The notes under the pieces are model-generated. The model saw nothing but the letters and a program-made list of their open reading frames with translations. It made no database searches and was not told where the DNA came from. The position numbers and the translations under genes are program-made. Shown here in pieces: positions 58,338 through 64,000 of a DNA stretch of 64,000 nucleotides. Origin of the DNA: Siderastrea siderea. Its lineage: Eukaryota > Cnidaria > Anthozoa > Scleractinia > Rhizangiidae. Position 1 is the stretch's first letter; each line of letters starts with the position of its first letter. The DNA lies in NCBI GenBank assembly GCA_964030785.1, contig OZ034969.1, forward strand, positions 33,250,101 through 33,314,100, given 5' to 3'.

Positions 58338-59387
58338 ATGTCGTTCTACTTGACTTTACCTAGTCATGCCAACCGACATGAATTTCCCAACAACCAAGCC
58401 AATTCGTTCAAGATTCGGTTACCTCAACCGTTACGGTTACCCGGGGGTTCATGGCAAGTGGGTTTGAGTGCCATTTCCTTACCGGATACGCACGTCAATT
58501 TGTACGACTTGGTGCAAAAAGATGGGTACATCATGGGTACGTCCTGGGACCAAACCTATCCCAAACTGGGTGGAAAAGACGGGGAAATGCAAGATCGAAC
58601 AGGCACGGCTCAGACCCTCATCAATGACATTCAACATTTGGATTGGGTTGTGGATGGGGTGAGTTTCATGAAAGCCACCATAACCCACTTGGAACAACAA
58701 CGCAAGGAAACGGCGATTCAAGGCGGCCGTTTTACCAACGATCAAGGCAAACACATGTACGTCAAGTTTCGTTGGGAAGGGGAAGATCTGCTCATCGACA
58801 ACACCAATATCTGTCATTGCAAAACCGACACACCCACCCTGGTCATCTACACCAAATTGGCTCTCAAGATGGGATGGTTACGTAAAATTAGCAGTGGTTT
58901 GATTTTGGGTCCTAACTTACAGCAAGAATTCATGGGCGATCAAATCCCCAACATGAAACAACCCGTTGGCAACGATTGGAACGATTTGAACGACGATCAG
59001 CACAACCCGGTCTTTTGGACGGTGCGTTCTTTTTTACCGGATCATTTACAATTGAGTATAAGTTGTAGTTGGCGTTTCACCAACTTGAATGTGGCGTTTC
59101 GTTCGGTGGTGGGCGACCCCTCGCGATCGTTGCACGTGTACTCGGACGTGGCAGGCAGTATGATGGTAGGCAATCGCGTGACCGATTTGTTGCGTGAAAT
59201 CCATTACAAGCGGGAAGGCAGAGGCACCATGTACTTTGAACCGTTGCACATTCATTACCTACCGCTTCGCAATGAAGTGGTGGAAATCATTCAAATGCAA
59301 GTCACCGAAACGTCTGGCACCGAGGATAAGTTGGTCAAGTTTGGAAAAGGCAACACCCTGGTCACCTTGCACTTCAAAAAGGCATAA
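58338..59387 (+). CDS. Penton-like minor capsid protein, copy B
   Basis: 349 codons from ATG 58338, 18 bp after copy A. The same landmarks appear in the same order: FYLTLPSHANRHEFPNN, IRLPQPLRLPGGSWQVGL, TKLALKMGWL, SLHVYSDVAGSMMVGNRV then TDLLREI, YLPLRNEVVEII, and GKGNTLVTLHFKK at the end. The middle (residues 60-160) differs most from copy A. Two diverged tandem copies suggest a heteromeric vertex, or a vertex protein plus a host-binding variant. It precedes the small basic genes and the major capsid gene, so it is probably part of the late, structural set. Confidence 0.7.
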   Translation: MSFYLTLPSHANRHEFPNNQANSFKIRLPQPLRLPGGSWQVGLSAISLPDTHVNLYDLVQKDGYIMGTSWDQTYPKLGGKDGEMQDRTGTAQTLINDIQHLDWVVDGVSFMKATITHLEQQRKETAIQGGRFTNDQGKHMYVKFRWEGEDLLIDNTNICHCKTDTPTLVIYTKLALKMGWLRKISSGLILGPNLQQEFMGDQIPNMKQPVGNDWNDLNDDQHNPVFWTVRSFLPDHLQLSISCSWRFTNLNVAFRSVVGDPSRSLHVYSDVAGSMMVGNRVTDLLREIHYKREGRGTMYFEPLHIHYLPLRNEVVEIIQMQVTETSGTEDKLVKFGKGNTLVTLHFKKA

Positions 59388-59420
59388 AAAGCAAAGGGAA
59401 AAGGGGATAGTCCGTCAAAG

Positions 59421-59615
59421 ATGCCAAAGACAAGAGCACGTCGAAGAAGACGACGAAGGCAACGGGGCGGTCTCTTGCCGCTCGCTGCTTTCGTGCCAGC
59501 CTTGATGGCGGTGGGGAAAGCCGCCGCGTTGGGAGCGGTGGGTGGTGCGGCGGGTTACGGCGGCAAAAAAGCCATGGAAGCAGCGACCACTCGGAAGAAA
59601 AAGAAAGGCCGATGA
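59421..59615 (+). CDS. Arg-rich core peptide with hydrophobic segment (adenovirus X/mu-like)
   Basis: 64 codons. It starts with an Arg cluster (KTRARRRRRRRQRGG), then a hydrophobic Gly/Ala segment (LLPLAAFVPALMAVGKAAAL), then a Lys/Arg tail. The combination of strong positive charge and one hydrophobic helix, sitting just before the capsid genes, recalls the small DNA-condensing and membrane-active core peptides of adenoviruses and adintoviruses. Similarity is compositional, not alignable. A GG site after the Arg run (RQRGGLL) could be a maturation-protease site. Confidence 0.6.
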   Translation: MPKTRARRRRRRRQRGGLLPLAAFVPALMAVGKAAALGAVGGAAGYGGKKAMEAATTRKKKKGR

Positions 59616-59624
59616 AAAGGGGGT

Positions 59625-59635
59625 ATAAAAGACAA
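59625..59635 (+). promoter_or_regulatory. TATA box upstream of late structural genes
   Basis: GTATAAAAGAC lies about 55 bp upstream of ATG 59684. Another TATAAAAACC occurs at about 60178, 55 bp upstream of the major capsid ATG but inside a coding frame. These would fit a late-gene promoter pattern. Confidence 0.5.
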
Positions 59636-59683
59636 AAGGATCACGGGAAGCATAGACATTGCTGAAGAGCAAAGAAGACAACC

Positions 59684-60010
59684 ATGCGTGGGGGAAGTTT
59701 GACACGATTTCGTACGGACGAGTGGTATGATCAACACGGCAACGGGTTGATGAGGGAGGTCATGCGTGGAGGTCTCCAAGGCCTTAAAAGGACTCGAAAT
59801 CCCTTGAAACTGCCTAGTAATACCGTGCGTGGTTTAAAAGCCAGGTTATCACGCGGTGTCAAACGCAAAGCCGAAGACGTCATCAAAAAAGAAATCACCA
59901 AACAAGCCAAGAAAGCGTTGAATCAGAAGAACGTGAAAGACGCCGTGCGTGTGGCCAGTACCTTGTTTCCCAAACAAGTCAAACGAGCGCGAGATATTTT
60001 TGGAGTCTGA
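59684..60010 (+). CDS. Basic core-type protein
   Basis: 108 codons, strongly basic (many Lys/Arg, few acidic). The first third, DEWYDQHGNGLMREVMRGGL, contains a Gly-Gly motif that could be cleaved by the viral protease. The rest is Lys-rich amphipathic helix (VKRKAEDVIKKEITKQAKKA). This is what one expects of a DNA-binding virion core protein or of a pVI-like cement protein; I cannot tell which. It lies 2 bp before the next ORF. Confidence 0.6.
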   Translation: MRGGSLTRFRTDEWYDQHGNGLMREVMRGGLQGLKRTRNPLKLPSNTVRGLKARLSRGVKRKAEDVIKKEITKQAKKALNQKNVKDAVRVASTLFPKQVKRARDIFGV

Positions 60011-60012
60011 AC

Positions 60013-60234
60013 ATGGATCCCGTGCCTTCGCGACCTCGACGGATTCGTAGTGATCGAGGTTTGTCTCAATGGGGAGGTGCTTTTTGGAAACTCGTGCGAC
60101 GACAACGTGGTGGATGGTTGAGTCCCGAGGTGATGAGAGTGCCCGGGTTTGATTTGAGACAACGCTTAGCACGACGCTATAAAAACCCCTCACGACGACG
60201 GGGTGCCACCACTCGACGACGACGACGACGTTAA
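60013..60234 (+). CDS. Small Arg-rich protein
   Basis: 73 codons. Mixed sequence with Trp-Gly motifs (SQWGGAFWKLVRRQRGGW) ends in an Arg tract (RRRGATTRRRRRR). It likely binds DNA in the virion. Start and stop lie 2 bp from the neighbours on each side, so the three ORFs 59684-61664 are packed like an operon. No named family. Confidence 0.55.
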   Translation: MDPVPSRPRRIRSDRGLSQWGGAFWKLVRRQRGGWLSPEVMRVPGFDLRQRLARRYKNPSRRRGATTRRRRRR

Positions 60235-60236
60235 CC

Positions 60237-61664
60237 ATGCCGAATGTTATGTCACGCGTGGCACCCCCTACCTCCTCTGAAGGGGCTGCCCCCGCTCACC
60301 CGCGTTCCGAAGGGACCGTGAATCCGGCGTTACGGATTTTCAAGGTGCCTCCGACCGACATTAGTATCATTGCCTATCGCATGGTCACCATCCAACCCAC
60401 CACCACCGGCATCAATCCCATGGAATTCATTGTGCCAGGGTTGGACGATTTTGTGGATTTGGGACGCAGTTACTTTACCATGGAATTGAGGTTGAAAAAG
60501 GACGATAACGGGGACTTGGTGGCCGCGGAGAAATTATGGCCCGTCAACAATCTGGCCCATTCCATCATCAAACAAATTGACTTGCAGTTGAATGGCACGT
60601 TGATCAGTCCTCAATCCGACACCTACCATTACAAAGCCTACCTAGAAACCTTGCTGAATTATGACCGAGAAGATGGCAAGACCGTGTTGGGACCCCAAGG
60701 ATGGTTCAATCAAGTCGATTTCCCACCCCAATGGACGGACAACAATACCAACAGTGCAGCACCACATAATGACTACCGGGATCTCCCCGCCAATCACAAA
60801 GGAGCCTTGGCCGCCATGGTAGCCGAAACCGCCAAGTATGCTGGAGGTGTCACCCACAGTCTGGTGTTTACCCCGCACCTGGAAGTGTTTCACACTGGCA
60901 AACTGTTGGTGCCAGGGATAGAAATCAAGATGAAATTTCATTTCAATGGCCCGAACCTGTTTTTGAATGGAGTGGCTCTGGCTGGCCGTTTGATGGAAGG
61001 CGATGTCAAACTACGGTTTCATCTCTGTCAGCTGCGTTTGAATGACGCCATCTACAGGAGTTTGTCTGAAAAAAGACACAATGAAGAGGCCATCGCTACC
61101 TACCCCACCGTCCGCAGTGAAATCCGGACCTTCAGCATGCAAGGCAACATGGTCCGCTTTGATATCCCCAACCTGTTTCAAAACAGAGTGCCTGACCGAT
61201 TGATTGTGGGGTTGTTGGACAGCCGCGCCTTCAATGGCGATGTGACCCGAGATCCCTTCTGTTTCCAGAAATTTGGGCTGACCTCCATTAAACAGATTGT
61301 CAAAGGAGAAGAATACCCTTATGAAACCCTGCACTTGGTGCGCAACAATGGCACCCTAGATAATCTAGGGTACTTCCGTTTTCTGCAAGCCAGTGGCGCC
61401 TGGTGTAAAAAGAAAGGCAATATGGTACAACTAGGAGATTGGGGCCATCGGAAAAATTGTACCTTGTTCATGTTTGACAATGTAGCCAATGGATGTGCCG
61501 ACAGACAAACCCTCAACCCCAAGCAAAGTGGAGATTTACAACTCAGCTTGGAATTTGGAGCCGCGCCCGCTACCAATATAACTGTGCTCGTGTATGGTGA
61601 ATTTGAGAACTTGCTGGAGATTGACCGCAACGGAGCTGTGTTGTATAACATTTACCAGCACTAA
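60237..61664 (+). CDS. Major capsid protein, double jelly-roll
   Basis: 475 codons from ATG 60237. A Pro/Ala/Ser-rich start of about 30 residues is followed by LRIFKVPPTDISII and MEFIVPGLDDFVDL (first jelly roll), SIIKQIDLQLNGTLISPQ, YKAYLETLLNYDREDGKTVL and GWFNQVDFP. The second half has MKFHFNGPNLFLNG, RSEIRTFSMQGNMVRFD, VPDRLIVGLLDSRAFNGD and a final VLVYGEFENLLEIDRNG. This is the Polinton/adintovirus DJR capsid pattern, and length agrees with the family. The trimers form the icosahedral shell. The frame is uninterrupted, so this copy is either young or under selection. The protease gene follows after 5 bp. Confidence 0.92.
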   Translation: MPNVMSRVAPPTSSEGAAPAHPRSEGTVNPALRIFKVPPTDISIIAYRMVTIQPTTTGINPMEFIVPGLDDFVDLGRSYFTMELRLKKDDNGDLVAAEKLWPVNNLAHSIIKQIDLQLNGTLISPQSDTYHYKAYLETLLNYDREDGKTVLGPQGWFNQVDFPPQWTDNNTNSAAPHNDYRDLPANHKGALAAMVAETAKYAGGVTHSLVFTPHLEVFHTGKLLVPGIEIKMKFHFNGPNLFLNGVALAGRLMEGDVKLRFHLCQLRLNDAIYRSLSEKRHNEEAIATYPTVRSEIRTFSMQGNMVRFDIPNLFQNRVPDRLIVGLLDSRAFNGDVTRDPFCFQKFGLTSIKQIVKGEEYPYETLHLVRNNGTLDNLGYFRFLQASGAWCKKKGNMVQLGDWGHRKNCTLFMFDNVANGCADRQTLNPKQSGDLQLSLEFGAAPATNITVLVYGEFENLLEIDRNGAVLYNIYQH

Positions 61665-61669
61665 AGAAG

Positions 61670-62206
61670 ATGGAACAAGTGGCCTTGAATAATGTGCAGT
61701 TGGATTATTTAGCCCGCGACGACCCTGAATTGAAACCTGTCTTTTACGGGACGGTGGCCTGTGATCGTTTACCCAAGAGTCCTGTCAAGACCCAACCCCA
61801 AGGCTACATTGTCAACACCGACCCCCACGATCAACCGGGACAACATTGGTTAGCGGTGTGGACCGATCAGAACGTGTGTGAAGTCCTAGACAGTTATGCG
61901 TTGCCCCTGGAAACGTACGTGCAAGCCGCCCCGTTGCGAGAATGGATTGTCCAACATTGGAAGTACTTGGTGACCAATGGCAAGTCCCTGCAAGCCATCT
62001 ATAGCAAGAGTTGTGGCGATTACGCCTTGTTGTACTTGAAAGTCAAAGCCCGTGGACGCACCTTGCAAGACTTTTTAAATGAGTTTTCCGACCATGATTA
62101 TGTAAGCAATGACCATAAAGCCGGTCAACGCCTCAAACAATGGCTTGTAGGCCAAGAACCGAGATGGTACCAAATCTGTTGTACTCCGTATCATCAATGT
62201 TGTTAA
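61670..62206 (+). CDS. Adenain-like maturation cysteine protease
   Basis: 178 codons. The catalytic triad order of the adenovirus/Ulp1 protease clan (C5/C48) is present. His sits in GQHWLAVW (about residue 47), an acidic residue in CEVLDSYALPL (about 65), the oxyanion Gln in LQAIYSKSCGDYALLYLK, and the nucleophile Cys in the same segment (about 115). The enzyme cleaves capsid and core precursors at Gly-Gly-type sites during assembly. It lies directly behind the major capsid gene and ends with TAAATAAAA, overlapping a poly(A) signal. All active-site residues look intact. Confidence 0.92.
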   Translation: MEQVALNNVQLDYLARDDPELKPVFYGTVACDRLPKSPVKTQPQGYIVNTDPHDQPGQHWLAVWTDQNVCEVLDSYALPLETYVQAAPLREWIVQHWKYLVTNGKSLQAIYSKSCGDYALLYLKVKARGRTLQDFLNEFSDHDYVSNDHKAGQRLKQWLVGQEPRWYQICCTPYHQCC

Positions 62207-62211
62207 ATAAA
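62206..62211 (+). terminator. Poly(A) signal after the protease gene
   Basis: AATAAA overlaps the protease stop codon and is followed by GTTG and an A run (62220-62229). It probably ends the capsid-protease transcript, separating it from the tRNA-like sequence and the ATPase gene. Confidence 0.6.
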
Positions 62212-62258
62212 AAGAGTTGAAAAAAAAAACAGTTGTTTCTGTTGTGTCCTATCCAAAC

Positions 62259-62344
62259 GGAGTCGTAGCTCAGTCGGTAGAGCCTTGGATCCCCGAAAAA
62301 TAGGTGTTGGGGGTCGTGCGTGGGTTCGAGTCCCACCGACTCCA
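62259..62344 (+). tRNA. tRNA-like sequence, anticodon arm abnormal
   Basis: 86 nt with a perfect 7-bp acceptor stem (GGAGTCG/CGACTCC), then A as discriminator base; a D arm GCTC-AGTCGGTA-GAGC; and a T arm GTGGG-TTCGAGT-CCCAC with the consensus T loop. Both internal Pol III boxes are intact, and TTTTTTT follows at 62356. Between D and T arms there are 36 nt where 23 are usual. They fold best as GATCC/GGGTC closing an 18-nt loop. So either there is a small intron, an unusual class II variable arm, or it is a tRNA mimic. The anticodon cannot be read safely. It sits in the gap between protease and ATPase. Confidence 0.5.
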
Positions 62345-62345
62345 T

Positions 62346-62362
62346 AAAAAGGTGCCTTTTTT
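62346..62362 (+). terminator. Hairpin and T run after the tRNA-like sequence
   Basis: AAAAAGGTGCCTTTTTTT forms a short hairpin ending in seven T, a sufficient RNA polymerase III terminator. Confidence 0.55.
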
Positions 62363-62384
62363 TGTCAGGGTCTTAGTCCTCATC

Positions 62385-63053
62385 ATGCAAAGGTGTCAAC
62401 CGTTTAGGTTTCATACACCTTCCAGTATTTTGGTGGTGGAACCCTCGGGATGTGGCAAAACCGTGTTTACGGAAAAACTCTTGTTAGAGAACCCAGACTT
62501 GTTTGACACCCCACCGACTCAAGTGCATTATTGTTATGGGGCCTGGCAAGATCGATTTCGAGGCATGCAAGATCGTGGGGTGGTGTTTCACGAAGGGATT
62601 CCCGATCATGACGCCTTGGTGCAATGGTTTCCTCCCGGGCGTAAAGGAGTGATGGTCTTGGATGATTTGATGGACGAAGGTAGTCACGATAAACGCGTGT
62701 TGGATTTATTCACCAAACATTCGCATCATCAAGGTGTGACGGTGCTTTATTTGTGCCAAGACATGTTTCCCGTGGGCCGATATGCCAAAAGTATTTCCCG
62801 CAATGCCCATTACATCGTGGCGTTCAAGAACCCCCGAGATCAATTGGGGGTGCGCAATGTCTTGCTTCAATCGTTTCCTACCACCTGGAAAGACAGTTTG
62901 GAAACCTTCCATCAGGCCACCACACGACCGTATGGCTATTTGGTGTTGGATTTGCACCCGGCCTCGTCCGATCAACAACGCTTGTTGAGTCACGTCTTAA
63001 AAGACGAGGGATGGACGCGCACGTATCAAAAACGTCGCAGTGTATTTTCATAG
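62385..63053 (+). CDS. FtsK/HerA-type DNA-packaging ATPase (A32-like)
   Basis: 222 codons from ATG 62385 (the frame is open further up only through the tRNA-like sequence). Residues 1-30 lead into VVEPSGCGKT, the Walker A loop, then KGVMVLDDLMDE, Walker B. A later HHQGVTVLYLCQDMFP segment matches the sensor strand of the family, and SRNAHYIVAFKNPRDQLGV the arginine-bearing helix. The enzyme pumps genome DNA into preformed capsids. The first Walker A residue is Glu where Gly is usual (EPSGCGKT); the GKT core and the acidic Walker B pair are intact, so activity is possible but not certain. Confidence 0.9.
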   Translation: MQRCQPFRFHTPSSILVVEPSGCGKTVFTEKLLLENPDLFDTPPTQVHYCYGAWQDRFRGMQDRGVVFHEGIPDHDALVQWFPPGRKGVMVLDDLMDEGSHDKRVLDLFTKHSHHQGVTVLYLCQDMFPVGRYAKSISRNAHYIVAFKNPRDQLGVRNVLLQSFPTTWKDSLETFHQATTRPYGYLVLDLHPASSDQQRLLSHVLKDEGWTRTYQKRRSVFS

Positions 63054-63054
63054 C

Positions 63055-63261
63055 ATGCGTTTGGACGACATGGATTACCAGGCCATGCAAGAGGTATATA
63101 ATTTGGTTCGAAACCGACGAGGCCAATCCATTGACCGTTTAATCGATCGTTACAACGAAACGTATTTTCGTGAACTGGTGTGGACCTTAGAAGATCGAGC
63201 ATGGCAGTTGATGATGCATCCCGACGTCCTTCGCAAGCTTACGCAACCGTCTCACCTGTAG
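63055..63261 (+). CDS. Small acidic-basic protein, unknown
   Basis: 68 codons from ATG 63055, one base after the ATPase stop. Predicted helical (MDYQAMQEVYNLVRNRRG; DRLIDRYNETYFRELVW). No family recognised. It overlaps the next ORF by 61 bases if that starts at 63201, or not at all if it starts at 63276. Confidence 0.5.
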   Translation: MRLDDMDYQAMQEVYNLVRNRRGQSIDRLIDRYNETYFRELVWTLEDRAWQLMMHPDVLRKLTQPSHL

Positions 63262-63968
63262 GGGTAGGCACCACCATGACTTCTCAAAAAGAAAAAACCG
63301 TGGTATCCTTGCTGAATGGACCGTTGTCCAGAAGCCACGGTGAAAAATTCAAACCGGAACTTTTGCAACGCATGGATTCCTTGTATGCCTTTTACCACAA
63401 ACAGTGGTGGTGTTATCGGAAAATGCTGAATCGTTTCAAGTGTCTCAATGCCTTATTCAACGGCATGGCATTACTCCTGATGGCGGCGGGCATGATTGCC
63501 GGACCCCTCTTGGAAAACAGTACGTTGGTGGCGTGTTTGGCGGCCGTGGGTACGGTGGTCAAAGGATGGAACGATTTTAAACAATACCGGTTTAAAGTGA
63601 CCATGAGTCGGTTTGCGTTTACCACGTATGCCAAAGCCTTGACGGAATTGAAAACCCACGTGCGTGGCGTTCCCTTGGAGGACCTGGAAGGATTTTTGAT
63701 CAAGATGCAAACGTTGGATGATACCATTGTGGATTTCACCCCTCCGTTACCCAAACGATGTGTGCAAGATTACCATCGTCGTTTTGTGTACCAACCCGCG
63801 GAAGCGCCATGTTACGTGTACGGATGTCCTCGTCCGTTGATGTCCAAAGGGTATTGGACGGAAAAAGATAAAAAGCCGCCCCCCTCCAGTCCCACACTCC
63901 TAGAACCATGGCCGTCCGACGAAAAAGAACCACCCAAAGAAAACGACGTCAAAGAGGAGGGGCATTAA
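63201..63968 (+). CDS. Two-transmembrane protein, SLATT-like
   Basis: 255 codons from ATG 63201, or 230 from CACCATGAC at 63276. A cytosolic helix (RMDSLYAFYHKQWWCYRKML) leads into two close hydrophobic segments, ALFNGMALLLMAAGMIAGPL and STLVACLAAVGTVVKGW. A long helix with FKVTMSRFAFTTYAKALTEL then EDLEGFLIKMQTLDD follows, and the C-terminus is Pro/Glu/Lys-rich. The helix-2TM-helix plan resembles the SLATT domain (the 2TM effector associated with SLOG and SMODS proteins), and similar two-TM proteins occur in other Polintons as I recall. No sequence search was possible. It could be a membrane protein for entry, assembly or host manipulation. Frame intact. Confidence 0.55.
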   Translation: MAVDDASRRPSQAYATVSPVGVGTTMTSQKEKTVVSLLNGPLSRSHGEKFKPELLQRMDSLYAFYHKQWWCYRKMLNRFKCLNALFNGMALLLMAAGMIAGPLLENSTLVACLAAVGTVVKGWNDFKQYRFKVTMSRFAFTTYAKALTELKTHVRGVPLEDLEGFLIKMQTLDDTIVDFTPPLPKRCVQDYHRRFVYQPAEAPCYVYGCPRPLMSKGYWTEKDKKPPPSSPTLLEPWPSDEKEPPKENDVKEEGH

Positions 63969-64000
63969 TGCGTCGCAAACCCCGTTTGGTGGATAAAATA
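63908..64000 (+). CDS. Arg-rich core-type protein, partial
   Basis: ATG at 63908 opens a frame still open at the window edge, reading MAVRRKRTTQRKRRQRGGAL, then MRRKPRLVDK. Like the ORF at 59421 it has an Arg cluster followed by a Gly-Gly site, so it may be a second X/mu-type core peptide. Its first 61 bases overlap the end of the two-TM ORF in another frame. The end lies outside the window. Confidence 0.45.
   Translation, partial: MAVRRKRTTQRKRRQRGGALMRRKPRLVDKI

Noticed and set aside
62484..62993. Minus-strand ORFs inside the ATPase gene
   Set aside because: Shadows of the clear plus-strand ATPase frame.

Overview
The window looks like nuclear DNA of a cnidarian, most likely an anthozoan such as a stony coral. 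This is inferred from gene-poor, AT-rich, repeat-dense sequence, tRNA-derived SINE pieces, a GIY-YIG Penelope-type fragment, spliced genes with GT-AG introns, and MITEs whose ends resemble motifs I associate with coral genomes. No species can be named from the sequence alone.

From 1 to about 51 kb is host DNA, mostly transposon debris. Long inverted repeats dominate: 551-2486, 8247-10310, 17075-18848 against 27710-29318, 25000-27700, 30132-33010 and 34960-38530. There are tandem duplications (15.1-16.3 kb, 18.86-24.99 kb, 40.1-40.5 kb) and several MITEs, four elements showing visible target-site duplications. Supportable host genes are few: two PRRT3/4-like membrane-protein copies (one frameshifted, one with an in-frame TGA), a four-exon Tc1/mariner-like transposase gene (44409-46396), a convergent multi-exon gene of unknown function on the minus strand (46443-48415), an exon-like ORF with a perfect splice donor (28951-29143), and a small secreted cysteine-rich ORF (48432-48692).

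From about 51.1 kb to the window end lies most of an integrated Polinton/Maverick (adintovirus-like) element, cut off by the window edge. Six overlapping ORFs run leftward (51701-54096) and fifteen rightward ORFs run from 54241 to the edge, diverging from a (TA)n promoter region. Recognisable parts are a DD35E integrase with a chromodomain in another frame, two paralogous penton-like capsid proteins, small arginine-rich core-type proteins, a double jelly-roll major capsid protein, an adenain-like protease and an FtsK/A32-type packaging ATPase. These supply integration, capsid building, maturation and DNA packaging.

The accessory part is the most interesting. The leftward cluster holds a protein resembling the N-terminal region of Polinton polymerases as a free-standing ORF, a zinc-ribbon protein and a clear SLOG/DprA-like nucleotide-ligand-binding protein. 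The rightward side has a two-transmembrane protein that recalls SLATT effectors, and a tRNA-like sequence sits between protease and ATPase. No DNA polymerase B is in the window; it may lie to the right. A SLOG sensor plus a two-TM protein on one capsid-encoding element is the best candidate here for an undescribed system, but the functional link is a hypothesis.
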